Shown here: piece after piece, positions 22,296 to 36,212 of the stretch
How positions within the stretch are numbered: the stretch's first letter is position 1
How the letters are laid out: every line of letters starts with the position of its first letter
Assembly (NCBI GenBank): GCA_014526335.1
Contig: JACTAT010000042.1
Coordinates: 817,541 to 881,540 of the forward strand
Origin: Chrysaora quinquecirrha
Taxonomy: Eukaryota; Cnidaria; Scyphozoa; Semaeostomeae; Pelagiidae
DNA: 64,000 bases
Direction: 5' to 3'
Translations under genes and position numbers: made by a program
Notes under the pieces: generated by a model
Database searches by the model: none
What the model saw: the letters and a program-made list of their open reading frames with translations, nothing else
Told to the model about the DNA's origin: nothing

Positions 22296-25200
22296 TCCCA
22301 ACGACAAGAGTCGTTAAGAAATGAGCCTAATGGACGTCGACAAAATTTCCCCACGACAAGAGTCAACAGGAAGTATAGGACAATGAACATAGCATGATTT
22401 TCTCAATGACAAGAGTCGATAAGAAATCTGGCCTAATGGACGCCGACAAAGTTTTGAAACAACAAGAGTCAAGAAGCAGTTTGCCTATTGGACGTCGCAT
22501 GATTTTCCCAACAATAAGAGTTGATAGGAAATGTGCCTAATGGTCGCCGACAAAATTTCCCCACAGCGAGAGTCAACAGGCAGTTTGCCTATTGGACGTC
22601 GCATGATTTTCCCAACGACAAGAGTCGATAAGAATTGTGGCCTAATGGACAACGACAAAATTTCCCCACAACAAGAGTGAATAGGCAATTGGCCTATTGG
22701 ACGTCGCATGATTTTCCCAACGACAAGAGTCGTTAAGAATTGTGCGTAATGGACGATGACAAAATTTCCCCACAACAAGAGTCAACAGGCAGTTGTCCTA
22801 TTGGACGTCGTATGATTTTCCCAACGACAGGAGTCGATAAGAAATGTGGCCCAATGGACGCCGAGAAAATTTCCCAACAACAAGAGTCAAAAGGCAGTTG
22901 GCCTATTGGACATCGCATGATTTTCCCAACGACAAGAGTCGATAAGAAATGTGGCCTAATGGACGTCGACAAAATTTCCCCACAACAAGAGTCAATAGGC
23001 AGTTGGCCTATTGGACGTCGCATGATTTTCCCAACGACAAGAATTGATAAGAAATGTGCCTAATGGACGTCGACAAAATTTCCCCTCAACAAGAGTCAAC
23101 AGGCAGTTGGCCTATTGGACGTCGCATGATTTTTCCAACGACAAGAGTCGATAAGAATTGTGCTTAATGGACGTCGACAAAATTTCCCCACAACAGGAGT
23201 CAACGGGCAGTTGGCCTATTGGACGTCGCATGATTTTCCCAACGACAAGAGTCGATAAAAAATGTGGCCTAATGGACGCCGACAAAATTTCCCCACAACA
23301 AGAGTCAACACGCAGTTGGCCTATTGGACGTTGCATGATTTTCCCAACGACAAGAATTGATTAGAAATGTGCCTAATGGACGTCGACAAAATTTCCCCTC
23401 AACAAGAGTCAACACGCAGTTGGCCTATTGGACGTCGCATGATTTTCCCAACGACAAGAGTCGATAAGAAATGTGGCCTAATGGACGCCGACAAAATTTC
23501 CCCACAACAAGAGTCAATAGGCTGTTGGCCTATTGGACGTCGCATGATTTTCCCAACGACAAGAATTGATAAGGAATGTGCCTAATGGACGTCGACAAAA
23601 TTTCCCCACAACAAGAGTCAACAGGCAGTTGGCCAATTGGATGTTGCATGATTTTCCAAACGACAAGAGTCGATAAGAAATGTGGCCTAATGGACGCCGA
23701 CAAAATTTCCCCACAACAAGAATGAATAGGCAATTGGCCTATTGGACGTCGCATGAATTTCCCAACGACAAGAGTCGTTGAGAAATGTGCCAATTGGACG
23801 TCGACAAAATTTTCCCCACAACAAGAGTCAACTGGCAGTTGGCCTATTGGACGTCGTATGATTTTCCCAACGGCAAGAGTCGATAAGAAATGTGGCCTAA
23901 TGGACGCCGACAAAATTTCCCAACAACAAGAGTCAATAGGCAGTTGGCCTATTGGACGTCGCATGATTTTCCCAATGACAAGAGTCGATAAGAAATGTGG
24001 CCTAATGGACGCCGACAAAACTTCCCCACAACAAGAGTCAATAGGCAGTTGGCCTATTGGACGTCGCATGATTTTCCCAACGACAAGAGTCGTTAGAAAA
24101 TGTGCCTAATGGACGTCGACAAAATTTCCCCTCAACAAGAGTCAACAGGCAGTTGGCCTATTGGACGTCGCATGATTTTTCCAACGACAAGAGTCGATAA
24201 GAATTGTGCTTAATGGACGTCGACAAAATTTCCCCACAACAGGAGTCAACAGGCAGTTGGCCTATTGGACGTCGCATGATTTTTCCAACGACAATAGTCG
24301 ATAAGAATTGTGCTTAATGGACGTCGACAAAATTTCCCCACAACAGGAGTCAACAGGCAGTTGGCCTATTGGACGTCGCATGATTTTCCCAACGACAAGA
24401 GTCGATAAAAAATGTGGCCTAATGGACGCCGACAAAATTTCCCCACAACAAGAGTCAATAGGCAGTTGGCCTATTGGACGTCGCATTATTTTCCCAACGA
24501 CAAGAATCGTTAAGAAATGTGCCTAATGGACGTCGACAAAATTTCCCCTCAACAAGAGTCAACACGCAGTTGGCCTATTGGACATCGCATGATTTTTCCA
24601 ACGACAAGAGTCGATAAGAATTGTGCGTAATGGACGTTGACAAAATTTCCCCACAACAAGAGTCAACAGGCAGTTGGCCTATTGGACGTCGTATGATTTT
24701 CCCAGCGACAAGAGTCGATCAGAAATGTGGCCTAATGGACGCCGACAAAATTTCCCGACAACAAGAGTCAACAGGCAGTTGGCCTATTGGACGTCGCATG
24801 ATTTTCCCAATGACAAGAGTCGATAAGAAATGTTGCCTAATGGACGCCGACAAAACGTCCCTACAACAAGAGTCAATAGGCAGTTGGCCTATTGGACGTC
24901 GCATGATTTTCCCAACGACAAGAGTCGTTAAGAAATGTGCCTAATGGACGTCGACAAAATTTCCCCTCAACAAGAGTCAACACGCAGTTGGCCTATTGGA
25001 AATCGCATGATTTTCCCAACGACAAGAATTGATAAGATATGTGCCTAATGGACGTCGACAAAATTTCCCCACAACAAGAGTCAACAGGCAAATGGCCTAT
25101 TGGATGTTGCATGATTTTCCCAACAATAAGAGTTGATAGGAAATGTGCCTAATGGACGCCGACAAAATTTCCCTCAACAAGAGTCAACACGCAGTTGGCC

Positions 25201-28200
25201 TATTGGACGTCGCATGATTTTCCCAACGACAAGAGTCGATAAGAAATGTGGCCTAATGGACGCCGACAAAATTTCCCCACAACAAGAGTCAACAGGCAAA
25301 TGGCCTATTGGATGTTGCATGATTTTCCCAACAATAAGAGTTGATAGGAAATGTGCCTAATGGACGCCGACAAAATTTCCCCTCAACAAGAGTCAACACG
25401 CAGTTGGCCTATTGGACGTCGCATGATTTTCCCAACGACAAGAGTCGATAAGAAATGTGGCCTAATGGACGCCGACAAAATTTCCCCACAACAAGAGTCA
25501 ATAGGCTGTTGGCCTATTGGACGTCGCATGATTTTCCCAACGACGAGAATTGATAAGAAATGTGCCTAATGGACGTCGACAAAATTTCCCCACAACAAGA
25601 GTCAACAGGCAGTTGGCCTATTGGATGTTGCATGATTTTCCCAACGACAAGAGTCGATAAGAAATGTGGCCTAATGGACGCCGACAAAATTTCCCCACAA
25701 CAAGAGTGAATAGGCAATTTGCCTATTGGACGTCGCATGATTTTCCCAACGACAAGAGTCGTTAAGAAATGTGCCTTTTGGACGCCGACAAAATTTCCCC
25801 ACAACAAGTGTCAACAGGCCGTTCGCCTATTGGACGTCGCATGATTTTCCCAACGACAAGAGTTGACAAGAAATGTGCCTAATGGACGTTGACAAAATTT
25901 CCCCACAATAAGAGTCAACAGGCAGTTCGCCTATTGGACGTCGCATGATTTTCCCAACGACAAGAGTTGACAAGAAATGTGCCTAAATGGACGCTGACAA
26001 AATTTCCCCACAACAAGAGTCAACAGGCAGTTCGCCTATTGGACGTCGCATGATTTTCCGAATGACAAGAGTTGAAAACAAATCTGCCATATGGACGTCG
26101 ACAAAATTTCCCCACAACAAGAGTCAACAGGCAGTTCGCCTATTGGACGTCGCATGATCTTCCCAACGACAAGAATTAATTAGAAATGTGCCTAATCGAC
26201 GTCGACAAAATTTCCCCACAACAAGAGTCATCAGGCAGTTGGCCTATTGGATGTTGCATGATTTTCCCAACGACAAGAGTCGTTAAGAAATGTGCCTAAT
26301 GGACGTCGACAAAATTTCCCCTCAACAAGAGTCAACAGCTAGTTGGCCTATTGGACGTCGCATGATTTTTCCAACGACAAGAGTCGATAAGAATTGAGCC
26401 TAATGGACGCCGACAAAATTTCCCCACAACAAGAGTCAACAGGCAGTTGGCCTATTGGACGTCGCATGATTTTCCCAACTGCAAGAGTCGATAAGAAATG
26501 TGCCTAATGGACGTCGACAAAATTTCCCCACAATAAGAGTCAACAGGCAGTTCGCCTATTGGACGTCGCATGATTTTCCCAACGACAAGAGTTGACAAGA
26601 AATGTGCCTAAATGGACGCTGACATAATTTCCCCACAACAAGAGTCAACAGGCAGTTGGCCAAATGGACGTCGCATGATTTTCCCAATGACAAGAGTTGA
26701 TAACAAATGTGCCTAATGGACGTCGACAAAATTTCCCCACAACAAGAGTCAATAGGCAGTTGGCCTATTGGACGTCGCATGATTTTCCCAATGACAAGAG
26801 TTGATAAGAAATGTGCCAAATGGACGCCGACAAAATTTCCCCACAACAAGAGTCAATAGGCAGTTGGCCTATTGGACGTCGCATGATTTTCCCAATGACA
26901 AGAGTTGATAAGAAATGTGCCTAATGTACGTCGACAAAATTTCCCCACAACAAGAGTCAACAAGCAGGTGGCCTATTGGACGTCGCATGATTTTCCCAAC
27001 AAGAGTTGATAAGAAAAGTGCCTAATGTACGTCGACAAAATTTCCCCACAACAAGAGTCAACAAGCAGGTGGCCTATTGGACGTCGCATGATTTTCCCAA
27101 CAAGTGTTGATAAGAAATGTGCCTAATGTACGTCGACAAAATTTCCCCACAACAAGAGTCAACAAGCAGGTGGCCTATTGGACGTCGCATGATTTTCCCA
27201 ACAAGAGTTGATAAGAAAAGTGCCTAATGTACGTCGACAAAATTTCCCCACAACAAGAGTCAACAAGCAGGTGGCCTATTGGACGTCGCATGATTTTCCC
27301 AACAAGTGTTGATAAGAAATGTGGCCTAATGGACGATGACAAAATTTCCCCACAACAAGAGTCAATAGGCAGTTGGCCCATTGGACGTCGCATGATTTTG
27401 CCAATGAAAAGAGTTGATAAGAAATGTGCCTAATGGACGCCGACAAAATTTCCCCACAACAAGAGTCAACAGGCAGTTGGCCCATTGGACGTCGCATGAT
27501 TTTCCCAACGACAAGAGTTCATAAGATATGTGCCTAATGGAAGCTGACAAAATTTCCCCACAACAAGAGTCAACTGGCAGTTTGCCAATTGGACGTTGCA
27601 TGATTTTCCCAATGACAAGAGTTGATAACAAATGTGCCTTATGGACGTCGACAAAGTTTCCCCACAACAAGAGTCAACAGGCAGTTCGCCTATTGGACGT
27701 CGCATGATTTTCCCAACAATAAGAGTTGATAAGAAATGTGCCTAATGGACGCTGACAAAATTTCCCCACAACAAGAGTCAACAGGCAGTTCGCCTATTGG
27801 ACATCGCATGATTTTCCCAACGACAAGAGTCGATAAGAAATGTGGCCTAATGGACGCCGACAAAATTTCCCCACAACAAGAGTCAATAGGCAGTTGGCCT
27901 ATTGGACGTCGCATGATTTTCCTAATGACAAGAGTCGATAAAAATGTGCCTAATGGACGCCAACAAAGTCTCCAGACAACAAGAGTCAATTGGCAGGTTC
28001 CCTCTCCGACGTCGCATGGTTTTCCAAATGACAAGAGTTGATAAAAAATGTGCCCAATGGACGCTGACAAAACTTCTCCATAACAAGAGTCAATAGGCCG
28101 TTTGCCTATTGGACGTCGCATAATTTTGCGAATGATAAGAGTCGATAAGAAATGTGCCAAATGGACGCCGACAAAGTTTCCCCACAACAAGAGTCAATCG

Positions 28201-31200
28201 GCAGGTTGCCTCTTTAAGGTCGCGTGAATTTCCGAATGACAAGAGTCGATCAGAAATGTGCCTAATGGACGCCGACAAAGTTTCCCCACAACAAGAGTCA
28301 ATAGACAGGTTGCCTCTTGGACGTCGCGTGATTTTCCGAATGACAAGAGTCGATAAGAAATGTGGCCTAATGGACGCCAACGAAACTTCCCCACAACAAG
28401 AGTCAACAGGCAGTTGGCCTATTGGACGTCGCATGATTTTCCCAACGACAAGAGTCGTTAAGAAATGTGCCTAATGGACGTCGACAAAATTTCCCCACAA
28501 CAAGAGTCAATAGGCATTTGGCCTATTGGACGTCGCATGATTTTCCCAACGACAAGAATTAATGAGAAATGTGCCTAATGGACGTCGACAAAATTTCCCC
28601 ACAACAAGAGTCATCAGGCAGTTGGCCTATTGGATGTTGCATGATTTTCCCAACGACAAGAGTCGATATGAAATGTGGCCTAATGGACGCCGACAAAATT
28701 TCCCCACAACAAGAGTCAATAGGCAATTGGCCTATTGGACGTCGCATGATTTTCCCAACGACAAGAGTCGTTAAGAAATGTGCCTAGTGGACGTCGACAA
28801 AATTTCCCCTCAACAAGAGTCAACAGGCAGTTGGCCTATTGGACGTCGCATGATTTTCCCAACGACAAGAGTCGTTAAGAAATGTGCCTAATGGACGTCG
28901 ACAAAATTTCCCCTCAACAAGAGTCAACACGCAGTTGGCCTATTGGACGTCGCATGATTTTCCCAACGACAAGAATTGATAAGATATGTGCCTAATGGAC
29001 GTCGACAAAATTTCCCCACAACAAGAGTCAACAGGCAAATGGCCTATTGGATGTTGCATGATTTTCCCAACAATAAGAGTTGATAGGAAATGTGCCTAAT
29101 GGACGCCGACAAAATTACCCCTCAACAAGAGTCAACACGCAGTTGGCCTATTGGACGTCGCATGATTTTCCCAACGACAAGAGTCGATAAGAAATGTGGC
29201 CTAATGGACGCCGACAAAATTTCCCCACAACAAGAGTCAATAGGCTGTTGGCCTATTGGACGTCGCATGATTTTCCCAACGACGAGAATTGATAAGAAAT
29301 GTGCCTAATGGACGTCGACAAAATTTCCCCACAACAAGAGTCAACAGGCAGTTGGCCTATTGGATGTTGCATGATTTTCCCAACGACAAGAGTCGATAAG
29401 AAATGTGGCCTAATGGACGCCGACAAAATTTCCCCACAACAAGAGTCAACAGGCATTTGGCCTATTGGACGTCGCATGATTTTGCCAATGAAAAGAGTTG
29501 ATAAGAAATGTGCCTAATGGACGCCGACAAAATTTCCCCACAACAAGAGTCAACAGGCAGTTGGCCCATTGGACGTCGCATGATTTTCCCAACGACAAGA
29601 GTTCATAAGATATGTGCCTAATGGACGCTGACAAAATTTCCCCACAACAAGAGTCAACTGGCAGTTTGCCAATTGGACGTTGCATGATTTTCCCAATGAC
29701 AAGAGTTGATAACAAATGTGCCTTATGGACGTCGACAAAGTTTCCCCACAACAAGAGTCAACAGGCAGTTCGCCTATTGGACGTCGCATGATTTTCCCAA
29801 CGACAAGAGTTGATAAGAAATAGAAGTGTGCCTAATGGACGCCGACAAAGTTTCCCCACAACAAGAGTCATTTGACAGGATGCCTATTGGACGTCGCATA
29901 ATTTTCCAAATGACAAGAGTCGATAAGAAATGTGCCTAATGGACGCCAACAAAGTTTCCCCACAACAAGAGTCAATAGGCAGGTTGCCTCTCTGACGTCG
30001 CATGATTTTCGCAATGAATATAGTTGATAAGAAATGTTCCTACTGGCAGCCGACAATATTTCCCCACAACAGAAGTCAATAGGCAGGTTGCCAATTGGAC
30101 GTCGCATGATTTTCCTAATGACAAGAGTCGATAAGAAATGAGCCTAATGGACGCCGACAAAGTTTCCCCATAACAAGAGTCAATAGGCAGGTTGCCTCTT
30201 GGACGTTGCATAATTTTCCGAATGACAAGAGTCGATAAGAAATGTGCCTAATGGACGCCGACAAAGTTTCCCCACAACCAGAGTAAATAGACAGGTTGCC
30301 TATCGGACGTCGCATAATTTTCCGAATGACAAGAGTCGATAAGAAATGTGCGTAATGGACGCCGACAAAGTTTCCCCACAGCAAGATTCAACAGGCAGTT
30401 GGCCTATTGGACGTCGCATGATTTTCCCAATGACAAGAGTTGATAAGAAATGTGCTAATAATGGACGCCGACAACGTTTCTCCTCAGCAAGAGTCAACAG
30501 GCAGTTTGCCTATTGGACGTCGCATGATTTTCCTAACGACAAAATTGATAGGAAATGTGCCCAATGGACGTCGACAAAATTTCCAGACAACAAGAGTAAA
30601 TAGGCAGGTGGCCCATTGGACGTAGCATGATTTTCCCAACGACAAGAGTTGATAAGAAATGTGCCTAATGTACGTCGACAAAATTTCCCCACAACAAGAG
30701 TCAACAAGCAGGTGGCCTATTGGACGACGCATGATTTTCCCAAAAAGAGTTGATAAGAAATGTGCCTAATGGACGCCGACAAAGTTTCCCCACAACAAGA
30801 GTCAATAGGCAGGTTGCCTCTTGGACGTCGCGTGACTTTCCGAATGACAACAGGCGATAAGAAATGTGCCTAATGGACGCCGACAAAGTTTCCTCACAAC
30901 AAGAGTCAATTGGCAGGTTCCCTCTCGGACGTCGCATGATTTTCCGAATGACAAGACTCGATACAAAATGTGCCTAATGGACGCCGATAAAGTTTCCCCA
31001 CAACAAAAGTCAATAGGCAGGGTGCCTCTTGGACGTCGCATAATTTTCCGAATGACAAGAGTCGATAAGAAATATGCCTAATGGACGCTCACAAAATTTC
31101 CCCACAACAAGAGTCAACAGGCAGTTCGCCTATTGGACATCGCATGATTTTCCCAACGACAAGAGTCGATAAGAAATGTGGCCTAATGGACGCCGACAAA

Positions 31201-32574
31201 ATTTCCCCACAACAAGAGTCAATAGGCCGTTCGCATAATTTTGCGAATGATAATAGTCGATAAGAATTGAGCCTAATGGACGCCGACAAAGTTTCCCCAC
31301 AACAAGAGTCAATTGGCAGGTTCCCTCTCGGACGTCGCATGATTTTCCGAATGACAAGACTCGATACAAAATGTGCCTAATGGACGCCGATAAAGTTTCC
31401 CAACAACAAAAGTCAATAGGCAGGGTGCCTCTTGGACGTCGCATAATTTTCCGAATGACAAGAGTCAATAAGAAATGTGCCTAATGGACGCTGACAAATT
31501 TCCCCATAACAAGAGTCAATAGGCCGTTTGCCTATTGGACGTCGCATAATTTTCCGAATGACAAGAGTCGATAAGAAGTGTGCCTAATGGACGCCGACAA
31601 AGTTTCCCCACAACAAGAGTCAATTGGCAGGTTCCCTCTCGGACGTCGCATGATTTTCCCAACGACAAGAATTAATAAGAAATGTGCCTAATGGACGTCG
31701 ACAAAATTTCCCCACAACAAGAGTCATCAGGCAGTTGGCCTATTGGATGTTGCATGATTTTCCCAACGACAAGAGTCGATATGAAATGTGGCCTAATGGA
31801 CGCCGACAAAATTTCCCCACAACAAGAGTCAATAGGCAATTGGCCTATTGGACGTCGCATGATTTTCCCAACAAGAGTTGATAAGAAATGTGCCTAATGG
31901 ACGCCGACAAAGTTTCCCCACAACAAGAGTCAATAGGCAGGTTGCCTCTTGGACGTCGCGTGACTTTCCGAATGACAACAGGCGATAAGAAATGTGCCTA
32001 ATGGACGCCGACAAAGTTTCCCCACAACAAGAGTCAATTGGCAGGTTCCCTCTCAGACGTCGCATGATTTTCCGAATGACAAGACTCGATACAAAATGTG
32101 CCTAATGGACGCCGATAAAGTTTCCCCATAACAAGAGTCAATAGGCCGTTTGCCTATTGGACGTCGCATAATTTTCCGAATGACAAGAGTCGATAAGAAA
32201 TGTGCCTAATGGACGCCAACAAAGTCTCCAGACAACAAGAGTCAATTGGCAGGTTCTCTCTCCTACGTCGCATGGTTTTCCAAATGACAAGAGTTGATAA
32301 AAAATGTGCCCAATGGACGCTGACAAAATTTCCCCATAACAAGAGTCAATGGGCCGTTTGCCTATTGGACGTCGCATAATTTTGCGAATGATAAGAGTCG
32401 ATTAGAAATGAGCCTAATGGACGCCGACAAAGTTTCCCCACAACAAGAGTCAATTGGCAGGTTCCCTCTCGGACGTCGCATGATTTTCCGAATGACAAGA
32501 CTCGATAAAAATGTGCCTAATGGACGCCGACAAAGTTCCCCCACAAAAAGAGTCAATAGACAGTTGGCCTATTG
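22275..32574. repeat. Satellite B array, left block (~104/105-bp unit)
   Basis: About 98 tandem copies. Each unit is two related halves: GGCCTATTGGACGTCG...ATTTTCCC..AC.ACAAGAGTCGATAAG and GGCCTAATGGACGCCG...ATTTCCCCACAACAAGAGTCAATAGG. Units with GTGG are 105 bp and units with GTG are 104 bp; some around 26990-27310 lack part of CGACAAGAG. Runs of 105-bp units keep a frame open over 35 codons per unit, giving spurious ORFs of up to 179 residues. Confidence 0.97.
32566..32574. repeat. Left target-site duplication of the outer hAT-like element
   Basis: GGCCTATTG at 32566-32574 recurs at 36213-36221. Satellite B normally reads GGCCTATTGGACG here, so the duplicated length is 8-9 bp depending on where the element ends are placed. 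hAT elements make 8-bp duplications. Confidence 0.8.
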
Positions 32575-32889
32575 TAGACTCACTACAAAAGTCGTAGATT
32601 CGCTCCCAGCCCCCCACGCAACACAGCCCGCTCATACTACGACTTATAATATTTGAGTGTGGAAAAACGGACTGAAATTCGCTGCCTCGATTTCATTATT
32701 TTGTTCAGCTGAAGATGTGGCGACCCCCTGACAGAAATCTCTCTCATCCTTATTTTTGCAGTGTCTTCAACTCGGCAAAGCAAAACAAAATTACAGAAAA
32801 GTTTCAGAGCAGAAAGATGCAAAACAAATGAGATCCAGTTTTGCTTTTCTTCAGTCCCTTTACGGACAGGGCCTCTTTTAACATACAAA

Positions 32890-32912
32890 CTGGGGGCAAA
32901 TGCCCCCAGTCG
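32890..32912. repeat. Short perfect hairpin CTGGGGGCA/TGCCCCCAG
   Basis: A 9-bp stem with an AA loop. TGCCCCCAG or near forms recur at about 32933, 32958 and 36030 near both ends of the nested hAT element. They are candidate subterminal transposase-binding repeats; this role is inferred. Confidence 0.6.
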
Positions 32913-33296
32913 TGCTGAAAAGTTATCTGCCCCCGAGTTGAAGCTTTTATGATGTTTTGCCCCCAGTGGAGGTCCTTTTTCCATTTGATGCTTTTATTTT
33001 AGCAGTTTCTATTTTCTACACTAAGCAAGAAACCGAAATAGCAAGTAAGAATCAAGAAACCCAGATAAAAAATGCTTTTGTTTTCGAACAAGCCTCCCTT
33101 CGACAAGCCTCCCTTTGCTAAGTCCAGCTTAGATTGCTATGACAATGACTACTGTTATGACAACCAAACAAAACAATCTAAAGAGGTGAAGTCACGGTTC
33201 CGGGTTTACCACATGTTCTACTGTTCTACATGTTATATTATCAGTAATCAGTAGATCAATCAATTATCAGTATAATCAGTGATAATATTTACAAGG

Positions 33297-35941
33297 ATGC
33301 CTTATGCTGAAAAGAGAAAGCTTGAGAAACAACGAAAACTAAATAATGATGCAGCAAAATGTCGTAAAATTAAAAATTTCTTCACTGTAAATAAAACTTC
33401 ACAGCAAGAGCCTACAGAAAGCAGAGATGGGCCTACAACGACAGAACCATCTTCATCCGCAGAAAATCCAATTGAAACTGAGGAAAGCTGCCAGGAGAGT
33501 AGAAAATTGGAGTTTGAGCACCATCCACAAGAGACTACTCTGAAAACTACCAAGGAATTTTACAAGGGCTATCCCTTGGACATTAACTTGATTGTCAGTA
33601 AAGCTGGTAGCAATGTGTTGACTGTTTTCAACGAAAAATCAACATTGGCAACAAAGGATACGCGCAAAAGGACATTTGTAAAATGTCTTGTGTGTGCTGA
33701 ATTTGAAGAAGAAGCTAGAAAGTTTTCTGGCAATAACAGAGTGTATATGGCACAAGGGGTTCGTTGTGATGGCAAAAGAAGATGCAAGATGTCATAGATC
33801 ATCTTCATGGCACCTCTCATGCAGCAGCTGTTGAAAGAAAGAGAGTTACCACTCTTTGGAATTTAAAAGATGACAGGCACCCGTGGATTAAACTTCTAAA
33901 ATCCACTGACTCAACTGTACTGCAAACATTGACCCGGATGGCAGTGGATGTTTACAATGACAGTAAAAATTTGACACTTGCGGCTTGGTCATGGCCATCA
34001 AGATCCTTAGCTGGCTTGCATGCTGAGCAACAGCTGAAAATGTATGGTCAAGAAGAAGCAGTGAAATTTTCACCCTACAAACCAACTTCTGCTGAGCTCC
34101 ATTACAGAGACCCAATGCATTATGCAGAAATGCTAAATATATTAGCAAAATCAGAAAAAGATGTCCTTGCTAGAGAGATAAAGGAAAGTATTTGTTTTTC
34201 CATACAAATGGATGGTTCTGTGGACACAAAGCAACAAGATAAGAAGTTTATATTTTTCCGGCTCAACTCTATGGCTGATCCACTACAAATAGAAACTAGA
34301 TTCCTATCTGTAAGTGAAGCAGAGGAGCGTGGTGCCAAAGGTCTCTTTGGAGCCCTTGTCAAATCTTTGAATGACCTTGGAATTTCAAAAGAGGAAATAG
34401 CAGATAAACTCATTGGTGTTACAACTGATGGAGAGTCAGCTAACACTGGAAGATCAACAGGTCTTTGGGCAAGAATGGAGGAATATGTAGAACATCCAAC
34501 ATTGAATTTCTGGTGCGCCTGCCATCGATCTGATTTGGCTATGGAAGATGTGATGAAATCCGTTCCAGAACTTAAAATATGGAATTCTAATTTGATTGGT
34601 GTTGCTACATACTACCGTACATCTGCGCTGCGTACGAAAGAGCTAAAGAACATCAAACCCACAATGAAATCCTTTCCTCCACACCATGAGATACGCTTTG
34701 CCCAGCACCTCATTCAAATCTGTGAAGCTACACTACACAATTTAGATGGTTGCATTGATCATTGGACAAATATTACCATTGCCCCCATTGGAGAATATGA
34801 CAAAAGGGAGGTCAGCACTGCTAAAGGCTTCTTGAAGGTGTGGAAATCTAATGGGTTGCAAACTTGGCTCACTGCTTTCATGGCTGATATCTGCACTATT
34901 TTCAGATACATTGAGAAAGAAGCCCAGAAGCCTAACATCATAATTGCAGATATCTTAAGATACAGAGATATTGCTTTTCAGAAACTTCAGCTTTTGGAAA
35001 CACGGCCTTACCCAGGTATTTGCACAGAGTGTTAAATTATTCTTATTATAATCATTTTTACTGGTATGAAAGGCCTGTCAATTTATTTTTTGAATTATGT
35101 TTTAGGGGGGAAGGAAGAAAAATCTTTGGAAGATAGACAAACAAACGAGGAAGAGCCTATGCAAAGTGAAAGAAGATCAATCAATCATGAATTTGTAACA
35201 ACATTTAGGAGAAACAGGGATGCAATTCGGCAAGAGGTTGTAGAGTCTGCAAAGAACTTTCTTCAGGTAAGGTTTAATATATGCATCCCCTCGTGGTACT
35301 CCTATCATGTGTCCTAACAAAGGGAACATATCAATATCTTAATTTTTTGCATTGTAGACAAGGCTTGATGAAGAACAAACAAACATTGTCAAATCAATGG
35401 TTGAACTAACATCTGCCAAATCCCCCAGAGAATTCATTGATGCAGCCATTCCACTACTGCCATCATGTAATATTGGCAACAAGCAAGAATTTTTGGATGC
35501 TGTGTTTGAAAATTTTGATGATATGCTACCGAGCTCTGTCATTGCTGCTAAAGATTATGGAGTCCGCCTTTTTCATATGCTCAGAGGTAGCAAGCAGCCA
35601 GTTACAAAGTTGCTGTCAAGCTTTTCGGTTGTTTGTCCACACAGTATGACAGTAGAAAAGTGTGTCTCGACATACAACATGCTATTTTCAGACTTGCGAA
35701 TGGCTACAACTGAAAAACCCTTAACTCTCGGTTGATGATCCACTGGAATGGAGTGCCAACAGCAAAGTTCAACCCAAGACCAGCAGTTCAAACTTTCCTT
35801 ACAATGAAGGACCGCAGAATGAATTTGCCAAAATTGACTCATATTGTGAAAGAGACTTCGTTAAAAAGTTCTTTGGTTGAAATAATTCTTCGTTTTTTCA
35901 GTTTACATTTTGTTAAAAGGAAATGTTCTTTTCTACCATAA
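33297..35941 (+). pseudogene. hAT transposase (KIAA1586-like), frameshifted
   Basis: ATG at 33297 (MPYAEKRK). Exons: 33297-35015, 35106-35266, 35358 to about 35941, with GT-AG introns. In order: a basic N-terminus, a BED/TTF-like zinc finger (KCLVC...HLHGTSH), the RNase H-like domain with likely catalytic Asp in QMDGSVD and GVTTDGESAN, the CACH motif typical of hAT, and a C-terminal dimerisation region with VCPHSMTVEKCVSTYN (likely catalytic Glu) and later FLTMKDRRM. Two frame breaks are seen. One is inside the zinc finger near 33783-33791, where GKRR must join MQDVIDHL in another frame. The other is near 35725-35735, where EKPL should continue as NSRLMIHW but one base is missing. The family call rests on motifs; KIAA1586-like proteins are hAT-derived. 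Confidence 0.85.
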
Positions 35942-36212
35942 TTTTGACTCGCGCTCGCCTGCATCATTATTTTGGCAGTTGCTGAAAAATAAAATTTTTC
36001 CTTCAGTAAAACTGAGGTCCCCTTTTAAAATTTGCCCCCAGCTCTGATTCCTTAAAAGAGGCCCTGCCGGATTTTGAAACAGTAATATTATGAGTCGTAG
36101 TTTGAGCTGCCGCCATTAACAACAGCAACAACTATTTTTTGATTTTACATTTTTTTGAATGAATTGAATTGAGGTGAAGGCAGCGAAAACTACGACTCAT
36201 GTAGTAAGTCTA

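Larger units (their letters stand above)
32867..36066 (+). mobile_element. Nested hAT element carrying a transposase, 3.2 kb
   Basis: Inverted ends CAGGGCCTCTTTTAA (32867-32881) and TTAAAAGAGGCCCTG (36052-36066) are perfect complements and begin CAG, as hAT ends do. The transposase gene lies wholly inside. The flanking 8-mers (TTTACGGA, CCGGATTT) do not match, so a target duplication is not seen. The alternative is a single element with two layers of inverted repeats. Confidence 0.7.
32575..36212. mobile_element. Outer hAT-like element inserted in satellite B
   Basis: The ends are inverted repeats: TAGACTCACTAC...GTCGTAG at the left and the reverse complement TAGACTTACTAC...GTCGTAG at the right. 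Each end also holds its own inverted repeat that could fold: AGTCGTAG (32590-32597) with CTACGACT (32637-32644), and ATGAGTCGTAGTTT (36090-36103) with its exact complement at 36187-36200. The first ~200 bp resemble the repeats at 45540-45753 and 63107 onward (GCGACCCCCTGACA.AAATCTC). Without the nested element it would be about 0.44 kb, so it was probably non-autonomous. Confidence 0.75.

Noticed and set aside
22485..32635. Dozens of ORFs on both strands in satellite B
   Set aside because: They follow the 105-bp unit period, overlap on both strands and share the same 35-residue repeat; fortuitous.
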